Positions 1 through 9,019 are shown, counted from the first letter of the stretch. The stretch is 64,000 nt of DNA from UBA2421 sp002343075 (GCA_937982565.1 CALJLN010000011.1:28452-92451), one strand, 5' to 3'. Notes: generated by a model not told the origin, from the sequence alone. Made by a program: numbers and translations.

Positions 1-309
1 AAGGTCGGCAGCGGGCTGAGCGTCGAGATGAGTGTGAAGCACGGTCCCGTCACGCTACTCAGCGTTGTCGAGCGCGTCGACGGCTCGCTGACGTTGTTAT
101 GCGCCCACGCCGAGAGTGTCGCCGGGCCGATCCTCGAAATCGGCAACACCAACAGCCGTTACAGGTTCTCGATTGGCGCAAGAAGATTTGTCAATGAGTG
201 GAACCGCCACGGGCCAGCGCACCACTGCGCCGTGGGAGTTGGTCACATCGGCGAGAAGATCCAGAAGCTCGCGAGTCTGCTGGGAATGGGGTTCGCCCAG
301 GTCTGCTGA
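1..309 (+). CDS. L-arabinose/L-fucose isomerase-type protein, C-terminal fragment
   Basis: The open frame enters from the left edge of the window and stops at 307-309, so only about 102 C-terminal residues are visible. The stretch GPILEIGNTNSRYRF followed by GPAHHCAVGVGH is what I expect at the end of L-arabinose isomerase-type enzymes, which interconvert an aldose and a ketose in the cytoplasm. The paired histidines in AHHC fit the C-terminal metal/substrate region of this family. The gene converges on a GH43 gene that ends 15 bp away, which fits use of arabinose-containing polysaccharide. The substrate (arabinose, fucose or another sugar) cannot be settled from this fragment. Confidence 0.72.
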   Translation, partial: KVGSGLSVEMSVKHGPVTLLSVVERVDGSLTLLCAHAESVAGPILEIGNTNSRYRFSIGARRFVNEWNRHGPAHHCAVGVGHIGEKIQKLASLLGMGFAQVC

Positions 310-323
310 CCTCGCTCCACAGT

Positions 324-1271
324 TCAGAACAGCCGAAGGCTGTGCTCCTTGTCGAAGACCAACCGCCTTATCGAGCCGTCGCTTTCAAATCTCAGAGGGG
401 ATGACCAGTACTGCAGATCATGACCTTTGATGCCATCGATTCGCGAGCCCCAGAGGTCGGCCAGCCACAGATGCACAGGACCGTCGGGGGTCTGTAACTG
501 AAAGACGTCGGTCTGCTGTGCTGGCACTATAATCGTCCCGGCGTCGTCGCGGTTGATCTCACCGAGTTGGCGATATGGACCGAGAGGCTTCTCGGCGGCG
601 AAGACACGGACGTCTGCTCCGTGCGGGCAAAAGCAGCATGTGTTGCCGAACAGCACATAACACAGACCTCCCCGCTTGAACATTGCCGGTGCTTCGACCT
701 TTCGATCGAGCGTTTCCGATCGCTCCAGAGTGGATGCTGTGAAATCAGGCGAAAGTTTTTCAACGGTCATGGCGTGGCGATCGATGCCGTCGCCGGCGAT
801 GTTGGTGTAGATGACGTAACCGGTACCGTCGTCGTCGACAAACAGATTGTGATCACCGGGCGTCGCACCCGCGAGTCTCACGTTCGGATTGACGATGTCG
901 TAGGGCCCCTCCGGTTGATCCGCCAGTGCAACACCCAAGTGGCCTTCCCACAGCTTTGGATACCAGTTGAACCAGAGCACGTACTTCGCAGTGTTTGGAT
1001 TGAACGCAACATACGGTCGATAAAACACGCCCGGCGGCGGATTTATCAACAGGCTGCCGTGTTGATGCCAGGACATCAAATCTGAGGAGCTGTAGCAGGT
1101 ATACACATTCGCTGGTGTGAAGCCGTCGGTGTGGCCGTAGCGTGTACCGAACCAGTAAAAGCGCCCGCCGAATCGGCGCAGACAGCCGTCGTGGCAATCG
1201 ATCACATTGCCGTCGACATCGATCCGCGGGCGGGTATTTTGGATCGCGGCAGTTTGGAAGCGATCGTCCAC
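324..1271 (-). CDS. Glycoside hydrolase family 43-like protein
   Basis: A 315-residue protein with the five-bladed propeller look of GH43 (arabinofuranosidases and xylosidases). HDG at residues 27-29 sits just before GGRFYWFGT, the place of the catalytic base. A second acidic site, GDHNLFVDDDG, lies at about residues 139-149. KVEAPAMF at 191-198 carries the likely acid Glu193. No signal peptide is visible, so the enzyme is probably cytoplasmic and acts on imported oligosaccharides. The start used is a GTG. It converges with the sugar isomerase fragment upstream in the window and is divergent from a sulfatase, a grouping typical of planctomycete polysaccharide use. Exact specificity is unknown. 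Confidence 0.82.
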   Translation of the reverse strand: MDDRFQTAAIQNTRPRIDVDGNVIDCHDGCLRRFGGRFYWFGTRYGHTDGFTPANVYTCYSSSDLMSWHQHGSLLINPPPGVFYRPYVAFNPNTAKYVLWFNWYPKLWEGHLGVALADQPEGPYDIVNPNVRLAGATPGDHNLFVDDDGTGYVIYTNIAGDGIDRHAMTVEKLSPDFTASTLERSETLDRKVEAPAMFKRGGLCYVLFGNTCCFCPHGADVRVFAAEKPLGPYRQLGEINRDDAGTIIVPAQQTDVFQLQTPDGPVHLWLADLWGSRIDGIKGHDLQYWSSPLRFESDGSIRRLVFDKEHSLRLF

Positions 1272-1424
1272 AACGAAGCAATGTTGATGTGAATGAGAGG
1301 CCCGTCAATTTGCGCCGCGTGACATCCGCTGGCTGTTTGTGACCTGCAACGGCGCGGGGCGCGGCGAACCGTTGCCTCGCCATTAAGATAGTGAGGCTCG
1401 CACGAACCGATGGAGAATTGACCG

Positions 1425-2807
1425 ATGGCAGCCAACATCCTGCTGATTCATTCCGACCAGCATCGCTTCGATTGTGTCGGAGTTCATGGTCACCCCGTGA
1501 TCAAAACACCTGTTCTCGATCAATTGGCGCGCGACGGAGCGGATTTTACACACGCGTTTACGCCAAGCCCGATTTGCACACCCGCTCGAGCGTCACTTCT
1601 GACAGGGCGATGGCCAACGCAGCATGGCGTCGTTAGCATTCCAAAGACCGAGATTTACCGTTGTGTTCGTGAGGACGAGCGACTGTTCTGGCAGGAACTC
1701 TCCGATGCCGGGTATCAGCAGGCGCTGTTCGGAAAATGGCACAATGAAACGCCGCGAGATCCAAGCAGTTACGGGGTGCGGTATCTGCCGGAGTCGGATT
1801 ACACCGCGTGGCGCGCCGGTCAAGGCTTGGCACCGCAGCCGAACAGCAATGGGTGGTTCGGCGAAGTCGATCCGCACATACTCACCGAACAGCACCGGCT
1901 TGCGTGGGAAGCGCGAGAGGTATCGGCGTGCATGGAGTCATTTGCGGCGTCCAAGGCGCCTTGGATGATCCGCTGGGACCCGAGCGAGCCACATCTCCCT
2001 AACGTCATTCCGGCCGCCATTGCCGACATGTATCCGCCTGAAACGATCCCGCCGTGGCCGAGCTTTGCCGATACGTTGCGAGATAAGCCGTTCATTCAAT
2101 CGCAGCAGCGCCGCACATGGGGGGTGGCTGATTGGACATGGAAGGAATGGTCGTTGGTTGTCAGCCGATATCTGGCAGAAATCACGCTGATGGATGAGCA
2201 GATCGGGAAAGTGCTTGCGACTTTGGATCGGCTTGGTTTGCGCGACAGCACGTTAGTCATCTACACCACCGACCACGGGGATTACTGCGGCGGGCATGGC
2301 CAAATGGACAAGCATTTCAACATGTATGACGACGTTGTGCGCGTGCCACTAATCATGCGCTGGCCGGGCATGATTCCCGCCGGGGTGCGGCGTGATGATT
2401 TTGTGTCGCATGAAATCGACTTGGCGCGAACTGTCGTGACGGTCGCGACCAACACCTGTCCGGACAGCTTCCAAGGCGTCGATCTCGTACCCGTCGCTAA
2501 AGGTGAACAGGGAACTGGCCGCCGCGATGTGTTTGCGCAGTTTCAGGGAGCGCAGTTTGGCCTTTATTCACAGCGGATGCTCCGCGATTCGCGCTGGAAA
2601 TACGTCTGGAATCTCACAGACGTGGATGAGCTTTACGATCTTGAAGCTGATCCAGGTGAATTGACTAACCTCGCTTCGCATCCCGATTATGGAAATGAAC
2701 TTTCAAGGCTTCGGCGACAGCTTACCGCATGGCTCGAATCGATTTCCGACCCGCTGTTGAATGAATTCACACGGGTTCAGTTGCATCGCATAGGGGTGAA
2801 GCCGTGA
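1425..2807 (+). CDS. Sulfatase (arylsulfatase family)
   Basis: A 460-residue type I sulfatase. The N-terminus (NILLIHSDQHR) carries the metal-binding Asp. The signature C-T-P-A-R at residues 51-55 contains the cysteine that a maturase oxidises to formylglycine. YTTDHGDYCGGHG in the middle supplies further metal ligands. Such enzymes remove sulfate from sulfated glycans or small esters. No signal peptide or lipobox is seen, so a cytoplasmic location is likely, unlike many planctomycete sulfatases. The ATG has a GGAG about ten bases upstream. A sulfatase-maturing enzyme is not in this window. The substrate cannot be read from sequence. Confidence 0.9.
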   Translation: MAANILLIHSDQHRFDCVGVHGHPVIKTPVLDQLARDGADFTHAFTPSPICTPARASLLTGRWPTQHGVVSIPKTEIYRCVREDERLFWQELSDAGYQQALFGKWHNETPRDPSSYGVRYLPESDYTAWRAGQGLAPQPNSNGWFGEVDPHILTEQHRLAWEAREVSACMESFAASKAPWMIRWDPSEPHLPNVIPAAIADMYPPETIPPWPSFADTLRDKPFIQSQQRRTWGVADWTWKEWSLVVSRYLAEITLMDEQIGKVLATLDRLGLRDSTLVIYTTDHGDYCGGHGQMDKHFNMYDDVVRVPLIMRWPGMIPAGVRRDDFVSHEIDLARTVVTVATNTCPDSFQGVDLVPVAKGEQGTGRRDVFAQFQGAQFGLYSQRMLRDSRWKYVWNLTDVDELYDLEADPGELTNLASHPDYGNELSRLRRQLTAWLESISDPLLNEFTRVQLHRIGVKP

Positions 2808-2977
2808 TCCACGGTCATCTTGGTTGAGCGATGCGCCGGTCGGCATTGCTGTTTTGGCGTACTGGCCGCGTAGGGTGAGATTTTGTCGGACCGATGCGGT
2901 TGGTTAGACGGACCGGAAGTGTCGGGTCGTCTAGGGCGTGCTATGCACTTTTGTGATAGTCTGCCGATGTAAGGTAG

Positions 2978-3570
2978 ATGGCAAGGAAGCCTTATCCGAC
3001 GGACGTTTCAGACGAAGAATGGGATTTTATCGCTCGGTACCCGACGCTGATGCGTGAAGATGCTCCGCAGCGGGAGTTCTTGGCGCCATGGTGCACGACC
3101 TGCGTGAGTGATTGCGCATGGCACACGGTCGAATCCTGATCCGACGGCGGCGATCATCGACAGCCAAACGCTGCAGAGCACGCCGGAAAGCGGGCATCGC
3201 GCCGGCTACGACGGAGCCAAGCGAAACAAGGGATCGAAGATTCACATTGCCATCGACACCTTTGATCATCTGCTCAGCCTGCGTGTGACTCTATCGGATG
3301 AACAGGAACGGGCCCACGTGAAGAAGATCGCAAAACACGTGCAGAGGGTGACCGGCAAGTCGGTGGAATTGATCACTTTGATCAGGGCTACACTGGCGAG
3401 AGGCCGACGACGGCGATAGAGCTAGGCATCCGGCTCGAGGGTCGTCGAACTGCCGACGGCGAAACGCGGAATCCTGCTGCTGCCCCCGGCGATCGGTGGT
3501 TGCGCGATTCTTCGCATGATTGGGACGATTCCGAAGGCTGCCCAACTCCGCGTGGTAGTAAGCCTCCACA
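2978..3570 (+). pseudogene. Decayed IS5-family transposase
   Basis: The ATG at 2978 opens with MARKPYPTDVSDEEW, the normal start of an IS5-group transposase, but the frame jumps after about 35 residues straight to a part that normally lies far downstream (MVHDLRE, then a stop). A shifted frame at 3108-3419 continues with PTAAIIDSQTLQSTPESG and YDGAKR, the middle of the DDE domain. A further shift recovers VVELPTAKRGILLLP. The internal deletion, stop codon and at least two frameshifts mean it cannot make an active transposase. It marks the left part of an accessory island. Confidence 0.75.
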
Positions 3571-3639
3571 GCGCGAATTCCGGGAATCTACTGGCCCGCG
3601 CAGGGGCATGCAGACCATCCTCACGGCCATCGGAACGGT

Positions 3640-3814
3640 CGTCAACGATGATCGGCTCATCGCGGGAAACTCCGGCATCGCCCGGCCGGTCGACATGGCG
3701 GCCGACCGTCTCAAAATGGATGCCAAGTTCACGGGCGATCCGCCGACGGGACCACCCGTGACCGTGCAGTGTGAGAATGGACTGAACCAGTGCCATCTTG
3801 AGTTGAGTGGCCAT
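3640..3814 (-). pseudogene. IS21-family IstA transposase, N-terminal remnant
   Basis: The minus-strand translation from an ATG at 3814 begins MATQLKMALVQSILTLHG and continues with an HTH (RRRIARELGIHFETVGRHVDR). This matches the N-terminal DNA-binding part of IstA-type transposases. The similarity fades after about 55 residues, and no catalytic domain or istB partner follows. It is therefore a truncated scrap lying directly against the decayed IS5 element. Confidence 0.55.
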
Positions 3815-4701
3815 TCGTTGTCGCTCCCGGCATTTGCCGGGAGCGATACTGAACGACCAACCCAACTGTTCTCAAAATGGCCGGTTTTGAAGTCAGCTAA
3901 CGCGCCCATCATTGGCTGGTCTTGGGCCCCCGGTGGCAATCATTTGTCGCCCGCACCATCGCCAAAATGCCCAGTCGAACGGCGGCGGGCAAAGTCGGCC
4001 ACGCAGACTCCAATTCAGCCAAGTCGCCTAAATGCAATGACAATGGCGATGCGCGGTTGGTGGGAAGTGTGCCACATTCTGTGCCACAGTGTGGCGAACA
4101 AGGCGAATTTGGAGTGGATTACGTCGGGGGCTCTCCCCCCCCCGCTATTTTTTCTCGTTCAAGGACTTGCGGCAACGCGAGTCCTTTTTTTCTACCATCG
4201 CTTCTTTTCTTCACGGCGCGGCCGGTCGAACGAGCACGTTTTCACCCCGTGCTGCGGTGGACGGGTCGGGCGGGTTTTGTTCCCCTTCAGGCCGCCTCAG
4301 TGAAATTGTTCCGCGCGGAACAATTTGCAACATGCATCATAAACTATTATCTGCACAACACTTGCAACCAAAATAAGCAATAACCACACCCTAACAAAAT
4401 GCGGCCAAAATGTGCCCTGCCTCACAGTTAAAAGTGATGCTCTTGCCAGCTTCAGGTCCGTGCCAGGTTAAGCGCCGCCGAGTCCGGCCGAGGGTGCTCG
4501 CGCCGGATCAATACATTTCAGAACACGTTTCTTGACATACCCGCTACACGCGTTCTCAAATGTCGGCAGCGCGCGATTTCCTTTCCGTGTCGCTGGCCGA
4601 ATGACGCACGCGAATGACGCACGCGAGGCATGATTCGCCCAGCCGAAGAGCCTCGCTGCGTGGGCCGATGCGATGACCGTCGCGGCAGGGAAACGGAGTG
4701 A
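3815..4701. other. Accessory-island spacer without a supported gene
   Basis: Open frames here are in conflicting phases and none has recognisable domains. The stretch holds a terminator-like hairpin at 4161-4192. It also has an AT-richer patch at about 4310-4440, unlike the GC-rich neighbourhood, which suggests foreign DNA. It ends at the in-frame stop (4699-4701) in front of the orphan Rhs tip. Confidence 0.5.
4161..4192 (+). terminator. Rho-independent terminator-like hairpin
   Basis: An 11-bp stem (one T-G pair) from 4161-4171 to 4176-4186 closes a GCAA tetraloop of the stable GNRA type. It runs directly into a T-rich tract. This is a textbook intrinsic terminator for plus-strand transcription, yet no intact plus-strand gene ends just before it. 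Confidence 0.75.
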
Positions 4702-4752
4702 CGTCGCGACCGGGCGAGCGGCGATATTCTTGCGCAAAACATCTGGTCGCCG

Positions 4753-5751
4753 GTGTATATTGACGCCATGGTCCTCCGCCACGTGGACATCGATTCCGAC
4801 GGCGACATCGACCCCGCCGACGCTGCGGCGCCCGGCGGGCGGCAGTTCGCGCTGCAGGATGCCAACTTCAACGTCACCGCGGTCGTCACGCGCAGTTCCG
4901 CGGGCGATTGGGGCGTCGCTGAGCGGTATGTTTACGATCCCTACGGCACGAAGACCGTGCTCAACGGTGCCGCCGGGTTCGATGCCGATGTGACCGGCGT
5001 CACGCTGGAATGGTCCGCCGACGCGAATAACGTCAGCGACCGCGGCTTCGTCCACGGCCACCAGGGCGGCCGGGCGATGTGGGCGGAGACGGAACTGGAT
5101 TTCCGCAACCGCTTCCTGCTGACAAACCTCGGGCGGTGGGGGCAGGTGGATCCGCTGGGGTATGTGGATGGGGGGAGTTACTATCTCGCGTACGAAGCTC
5201 GGCCAATTGGGTCGTTAGACCCGCAGGGGCTGACCGTCCTCATCAAGGGCGGAACCAAGCCGGTCCGAGACGAGAAAGGAGAAATTGTAGACGTTGCCGA
5301 AGATGACGAATCTAAGCAGAAGCTCACTGGGGTTCTCGCTCGGATGAAGCGATGTAAGGAGTTTAAGCAACTCTATGACTATCTGGAAGCTCACGACCGC
5401 GTCGTAACGATCATTGCTGTTCCCAGTGGCGGGGGTCTGGATTCGCCGCTGGGCGAAACTGGGCCGACGGGTGACGACCCTGTTGGGGATCGGCATAACG
5501 GGCAAGGTGTCGATGTGACAGTGCGCATCGATATTGATTTTACTTCATTAAACATGGGCGACTGGGAAGTCACGCTGGAAACGATCATCGCCCACGAGCT
5601 TGCACACGCAAAGGACTACGCTGATGGAGCACTCGACCGCGACAAAGATAAGGCGGAAGGCCCAGCAATCGCCGCTGAGAACCAGTACCGCGCGTGCGTG
5701 GGCCTCAAGCCTCGGCCCGCTCGTGGACCGGGACATCACGAGCGAAAGTGA
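4753..5751 (+). CDS. Orphan Rhs C-terminal tip with M91-like metallopeptidase toxin domain
   Basis: Residues 1-160 are the end of an Rhs/YD-repeat core: YVYDPYG at 59-65, HGHQGG at 101-106, FRNR, LGRWGQVDPLGYVDG, and the closing LDPQGL at 155-160, after which variable toxin tips begin. The tip carries HELAH at 281-285, a zinc-metallopeptidase motif, followed by AAENQYR and GLKPRP. That pattern resembles peptidase M91 (NleD-like) toxins. The GTG at 4753 is the first usable start. Rhs similarity runs upstream to about 4726, but a stop at 4699-4701 cuts off the thousand-residue cage expected before it. It is therefore a displaced tip, probably not secreted as it stands. The next gene may encode immunity. 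Confidence 0.8.
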   Translation: MYIDAMVLRHVDIDSDGDIDPADAAAPGGRQFALQDANFNVTAVVTRSSAGDWGVAERYVYDPYGTKTVLNGAAGFDADVTGVTLEWSADANNVSDRGFVHGHQGGRAMWAETELDFRNRFLLTNLGRWGQVDPLGYVDGGSYYLAYEARPIGSLDPQGLTVLIKGGTKPVRDEKGEIVDVAEDDESKQKLTGVLARMKRCKEFKQLYDYLEAHDRVVTIIAVPSGGGLDSPLGETGPTGDDPVGDRHNGQGVDVTVRIDIDFTSLNMGDWEVTLETIIAHELAHAKDYADGALDRDKDKAEGPAIAAENQYRACVGLKPRPARGPGHHERK

Positions 5752-5785
5752 CTGTCAGGCATGTCGATTAGATGCCTGCCGCCAC

Positions 5786-6310
5786 ATGGCGTGCAGGTTT
5801 CTAGTAATCGCGATGATGTTGGGCCATTGCTTGGGCGTTGGCTGCACAAGACAGATTTCCGCCCACACCTCCGATGCCGACGTCGTCAGATTCCCTAACG
5901 CAAACGGCGTCGACAAACTTGATTTTATTCTGAACGTACGCAAGCCATCAGTGGTCTATGTGTCTGCGCCGTCAGCAATTCTGATCGAGGAAATGGTGAC
6001 GGATGCCGGTACGGTCATCCGGCCGAGGGAGTCTGCCTCAATGGTCTACGACCTTGATCAGCTTACACATGAACTGCCTTCAAGCACGGTACTGTACCAA
6101 CTCCGCGGCAGCTTCGAACACGACCCGATGGAAGTCCGGTTCTTGAGTCGAAGCTCCGACGACCAATCAAAGTGGTGTGAGTTTCGAATACCCATTGCCG
6201 AAAGGGTGGCTACAGTTCTATATCGCGTTCGGCTGCCATCAGGGCAGACAACGCCTCATCGAAGACTCGTCTACGTCTACCCCATACACAGTTCCGGGTT
6301 CGGATACTGA
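5786..6310 (+). CDS. Putative lipoprotein, candidate immunity partner of the Rhs tip
   Basis: I do not recognise the family. From the ATG at 5786 the protein has 174 residues. It begins with a short hydrophobic signal (MACRFLVIAMMLGHCLGVGC) whose Cys20 looks like a lipidation site, although the lipobox is not canonical. The rest is soluble and rich in beta-type segments, for example a repeat of hydrophobic-polar stretches around residues 55-165. It starts 34 bases after the metallopeptidase toxin stop on the same strand, the usual place of an immunity gene. A lipoprotein could act in the periplasm. No clear Shine-Dalgarno is present, and a role unrelated to immunity is possible. Confidence 0.5.
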   Translation: MACRFLVIAMMLGHCLGVGCTRQISAHTSDADVVRFPNANGVDKLDFILNVRKPSVVYVSAPSAILIEEMVTDAGTVIRPRESASMVYDLDQLTHELPSSTVLYQLRGSFEHDPMEVRFLSRSSDDQSKWCEFRIPIAERVATVLYRVRLPSGQTTPHRRLVYVYPIHSSGFGY

Positions 6311-6420
6311 CTGAACTGGTCTAAGAATCAAGGAATGGAACAGTGACGCAGCTCGATGGTCCAAAGATCGTCCGAATGGAATCGACATGGCGTTGCTCGA
6401 ACCACGATTCACGTCCCCAT

Positions 6421-6459
6421 GCTTACGATCCCTACGGCAGCAAGATCGTGCCGCAAGGG
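6421..6459 (+). pseudogene. Rhs core scrap
   Basis: A few codons read AYDPYGSKIV, closely repeating the YVYDPYGTKTV stretch and its DNA near 4930 inside the Rhs tip. Nothing Rhs-like surrounds it. It looks like the leftover of a second tip cassette. Confidence 0.45.
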
Positions 6460-6482
6460 CCGCTGGCGTTTTTTCCGCACCA

Positions 6483-6929
6483 TCACCCCGCCCGCCGCTG
6501 TACCAGTAGCACGTGGTCGCAGGCCAGCACGCACTCGCCCTTTTGGTTGAGCACTTCCACTTTTTCGGTCACTCGGCCCATGTTTGCGCGTTTGGGGTCG
6601 GGTTCTTTGTTACTGATGGTGATTCGGGTGTGGATCGTATCGCCGATGAAGACGGGTTTGGGGAAGCGCAGGCGGTCGTAGCCGTAGGTGAAGGCGACCG
6701 GGTTGATGGCGCCGGCGGTGAGGCCGATGCCGATGGTGAAGGTCATGGTGCCGTGGGCGATGCGCTGGCCGAACGGCGTTGACCTGGCAAACTCGGCGTC
6801 GAGATGATGGGGGAAAAAGTCGCCGGAGTGGCCGGCGTGGATGACAAAATCGGCTTCGGTGATCGTGCGGCCGTGCGTCTCGCGGACGCTGTTCAGTTCG
6901 TAGTCTTCAAAATAGATCGTCTGGTTCAT
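6483..6929 (-). CDS. MaoC-like (R)-specific hydratase
   Basis: A 148-residue protein of MaoC/hot-dog fold. HAGHSGDFFPHHLDAEFA carries the catalytic Asp-x-x-x-x-His pattern, and the following FGQRIAHGTM is the family-typical G-x-x-x-x-HG segment. These enzymes hydrate 2-enoyl-CoA, or dehydrate 3-hydroxyacyl-CoA, in the cytoplasm. The ATG at 6929 is chosen because the family starts with a short strand like MNQTIYFEDYE; longer upstream frames have no similarity. It is divergent from an oxidoreductase / amidohydrolase / CoA-transferase cluster, so the two may act together on a CoA-bound intermediate. Its 3' end abuts the Rhs scrap. Confidence 0.88.
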   Translation of the reverse strand: MNQTIYFEDYELNSVRETHGRTITEADFVIHAGHSGDFFPHHLDAEFARSTPFGQRIAHGTMTFTIGIGLTAGAINPVAFTYGYDRLRFPKPVFIGDTIHTRITISNKEPDPKRANMGRVTEKVEVLNQKGECVLACDHVLLVQRRAG

Positions 6930-7050
6930 TAGCCTGGCTCTCTGGTTGAATTGACAAGGTGATATCGCGGTGTTGTCATGCAAACAAGGATTGACGCAAG
7001 GGGGCGATGACTGGAGCAACCGCCCAAGCGAGAACGGATCGCGAGGAACA

Positions 7051-8112
7051 ATGTCGAGTGAAGCATGGCCGCAGAGTTGGGCCGCCCCTGCTATTGCAAG
7101 GCCGATTGTGTTGATCGGCGGCGGCGGGATCGTCAATGACGCCCATTTGCCGGCCTATCGAAAGAATCAACTGCCCGTGGCGGGTGTTTATGACATTGAC
7201 GCAACCCGCGCGAAGGAGGTTGCGGCGAAATGGAAGATCGACCGGGTGTTTGCGTCACTAGAAGAAGCGACGGCGCAGAAAGATGTGATTTTCGATATCG
7301 CCGTGCCGCCGGGGGGGCTTTTTGAGGTGGTGAGCGCGCTACCTGATGGGTCGGCGGCGCTGCTGCAGAAGCCGATGGGGGTTGACCTGACCGATGCAAA
7401 GCGCATCCGCGAAACCTGCCGCCGCCGCAAGCTGATCGCCGCCGTGAATTTTCAACTGCGCTTTACGCCGATGATGATTGCGCTGAAGTCGATTATTGAC
7501 AAGGGTTTACTGGGCCAATTGGTCGATATCAGCTTTCACTTTAACCTGCGAACGCCGTGGGAGCTTTTTCCGTTTTTGAAGAAACTGAAACGGTGCGAGA
7601 TATTGATGCACACGGTGCACCACCTCGATTTTTGCCGCCACTTGGCCGGTGAGCCAAAGGGGGTGTATGCGCGCACCTGCAGTCACCCCGCTTTTCCCGA
7701 CTTGGCGAGCACCAAGAGCAGCATCATTCTCGATTACGGCCAAACCTTGCGCGCGGCGTTATCGATCAATCACAACTATGAGTTCGGCCCGCATGATGAG
7801 TGTGCCGACGTGCGCGTGCAGGGTACCGACGGCGCGGCGCGCATCTCACTGGGCCTTTTGCTGAACTATCCGCAGGGCAAGCCTGAGACGCTGGAGTATC
7901 GCACGCGCGCCTGCGCCGACTGGACGCAGGTGCCAGTGAACGGTCGGTGGTTCCCCGACGCCTTTGCAGGAATCATGAGCAACCTGCAGCGGTATGTGGG
8001 CGGCGAAGATGAAAAGCTGCTGACGGCGGTGGACGATGCCTATCGCACAATGGCGCTGGTGGAGGCGTGCTACCAATCGGATGCCGCGGGGGGTACGCCT
8101 TTACCGGAGTAA
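7051..8112 (+). CDS. Gfo/Idh/MocA-family oxidoreductase
   Basis: A 353-residue NAD(P)-dependent dehydrogenase. The N-terminal Rossmann part has VLIGGGGIVNDAHLPAY, then VYDIDATRA, and the cofactor/substrate motif QKPMG in place of the usual EKP. The C-terminal half is the beta-sheet substrate domain, with HTVHHLDFCRHL as the likely catalytic His region. Members oxidise or reduce sugars, inositols and related polyols. The ATG at 7051 has GCGAGGA just upstream, which favours it over the longer frame from 6970. Only three bases separate its stop from the amidohydrolase start, so the two are surely co-transcribed. Confidence 0.88.
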   Translation: MSSEAWPQSWAAPAIARPIVLIGGGGIVNDAHLPAYRKNQLPVAGVYDIDATRAKEVAAKWKIDRVFASLEEATAQKDVIFDIAVPPGGLFEVVSALPDGSAALLQKPMGVDLTDAKRIRETCRRRKLIAAVNFQLRFTPMMIALKSIIDKGLLGQLVDISFHFNLRTPWELFPFLKKLKRCEILMHTVHHLDFCRHLAGEPKGVYARTCSHPAFPDLASTKSSIILDYGQTLRAALSINHNYEFGPHDECADVRVQGTDGAARISLGLLLNYPQGKPETLEYRTRACADWTQVPVNGRWFPDAFAGIMSNLQRYVGGEDEKLLTAVDDAYRTMALVEACYQSDAAGGTPLPE

Positions 8113-8115
8113 GCC

Positions 8116-8964
8116 ATGCTTGAGATAGTCGATACGCATCAGCACTTGTGGGACCTTTCGCGGCACGGCTATGGGTGGTGTGCGGGCATTCCGCTGCTCC
8201 ATCGCAGTTACACCATGCCCGACTATCTCGTCGCCGCCGCGGGATTGGGTGTGACGGCGACGGTGCACGTCGAGGCCGATGTCGATGAGGCAGACATGAC
8301 CTCGGAAACGCGGTGGCTCCTGTCAATGGTTCGAGACGAATCCAACCCGATGCGCGGGTTGGTGGTGAAGGCATTGCCCGAGCGGGACGAGTTTGAGGCG
8401 TATCTCGACCAGTTTGCGGGCGAAACGGCAATCAAAGGCGTCCGGCGGGTGTTTCACACGCAACCCGACGATTTCGCCCTTGATAAGCGCGTGCAGCGAA
8501 ACATCGCCACGCTCTCCCGCAGGGGTCTGTCGTTTGATTTATGCGCGCTCCCCCGCCAACTGCCGGCGGTGAAGGCGCTGGTGCGGGCGTGCCCTGATGT
8601 GACGTTTGTGCTCGACCACTGCGGCATTCCAGACATCAAGGGTCAACAGCTTGACCCGTGGCGGACCGACATCGCCGACCTGGCCCAATGCCCGAACATT
8701 GCGGCGTGCAAGGTCAGTGGGTTGGTTGCATACGCGGAGGCCGCGGGCGATTTCGTGCAGCAGTTGCAGCCGTATGTAGACCATGTCGTGCAGCAGTTTG
8801 GCCCGGCGCGCGTGATGTTTGGCAGCGATTGGCCGGTGTGCCTGCTCGCGGCGCCTTTGGCGAAATGGGTGGAAACATTGAAGACACTGACCTGCGACTT
8901 GAGCGAATCCGACCGCCAACTACTCTTCGGCGGAAATGCCCGACGGGTGTACCGGCTGGGCTGA
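8116..8964 (+). CDS. Amidohydrolase family 2 protein (lactonase-like)
   Basis: A 282-residue TIM-barrel metal hydrolase. DTHQHLWD (residues 6-13) holds the HxH metal motif. FVLDHCGIPD and MFGSDWPVC provide the distal His and Asp. The HQHLWD form is common in L-fuconolactonase-like enzymes and in decarboxylases of amidohydrolase family 2. A sugar-lactone hydrolase following a Gfo/Idh dehydrogenase would make biochemical sense: a sugar is oxidised to a lactone, which is then opened. That link is inference. It sits in the middle of a plus-strand cluster with the oxidoreductase before and a CoA-transferase after. Confidence 0.83.
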   Translation: MLEIVDTHQHLWDLSRHGYGWCAGIPLLHRSYTMPDYLVAAAGLGVTATVHVEADVDEADMTSETRWLLSMVRDESNPMRGLVVKALPERDEFEAYLDQFAGETAIKGVRRVFHTQPDDFALDKRVQRNIATLSRRGLSFDLCALPRQLPAVKALVRACPDVTFVLDHCGIPDIKGQQLDPWRTDIADLAQCPNIAACKVSGLVAYAEAAGDFVQQLQPYVDHVVQQFGPARVMFGSDWPVCLLAAPLAKWVETLKTLTCDLSESDRQLLFGGNARRVYRLG

Positions 8965-9019
8965 TTGTTGTTCTGTCGTTTCTCGCGTCCCTGCGTTTAC
9001 ATCAGATTGCGACGCTTCC

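Noticed and set aside
4468..5061. 197-codon minus-strand frame over the Rhs tip
   Set aside because: The plus strand carries clear Rhs motifs here; the antisense product has no recognisable feature.
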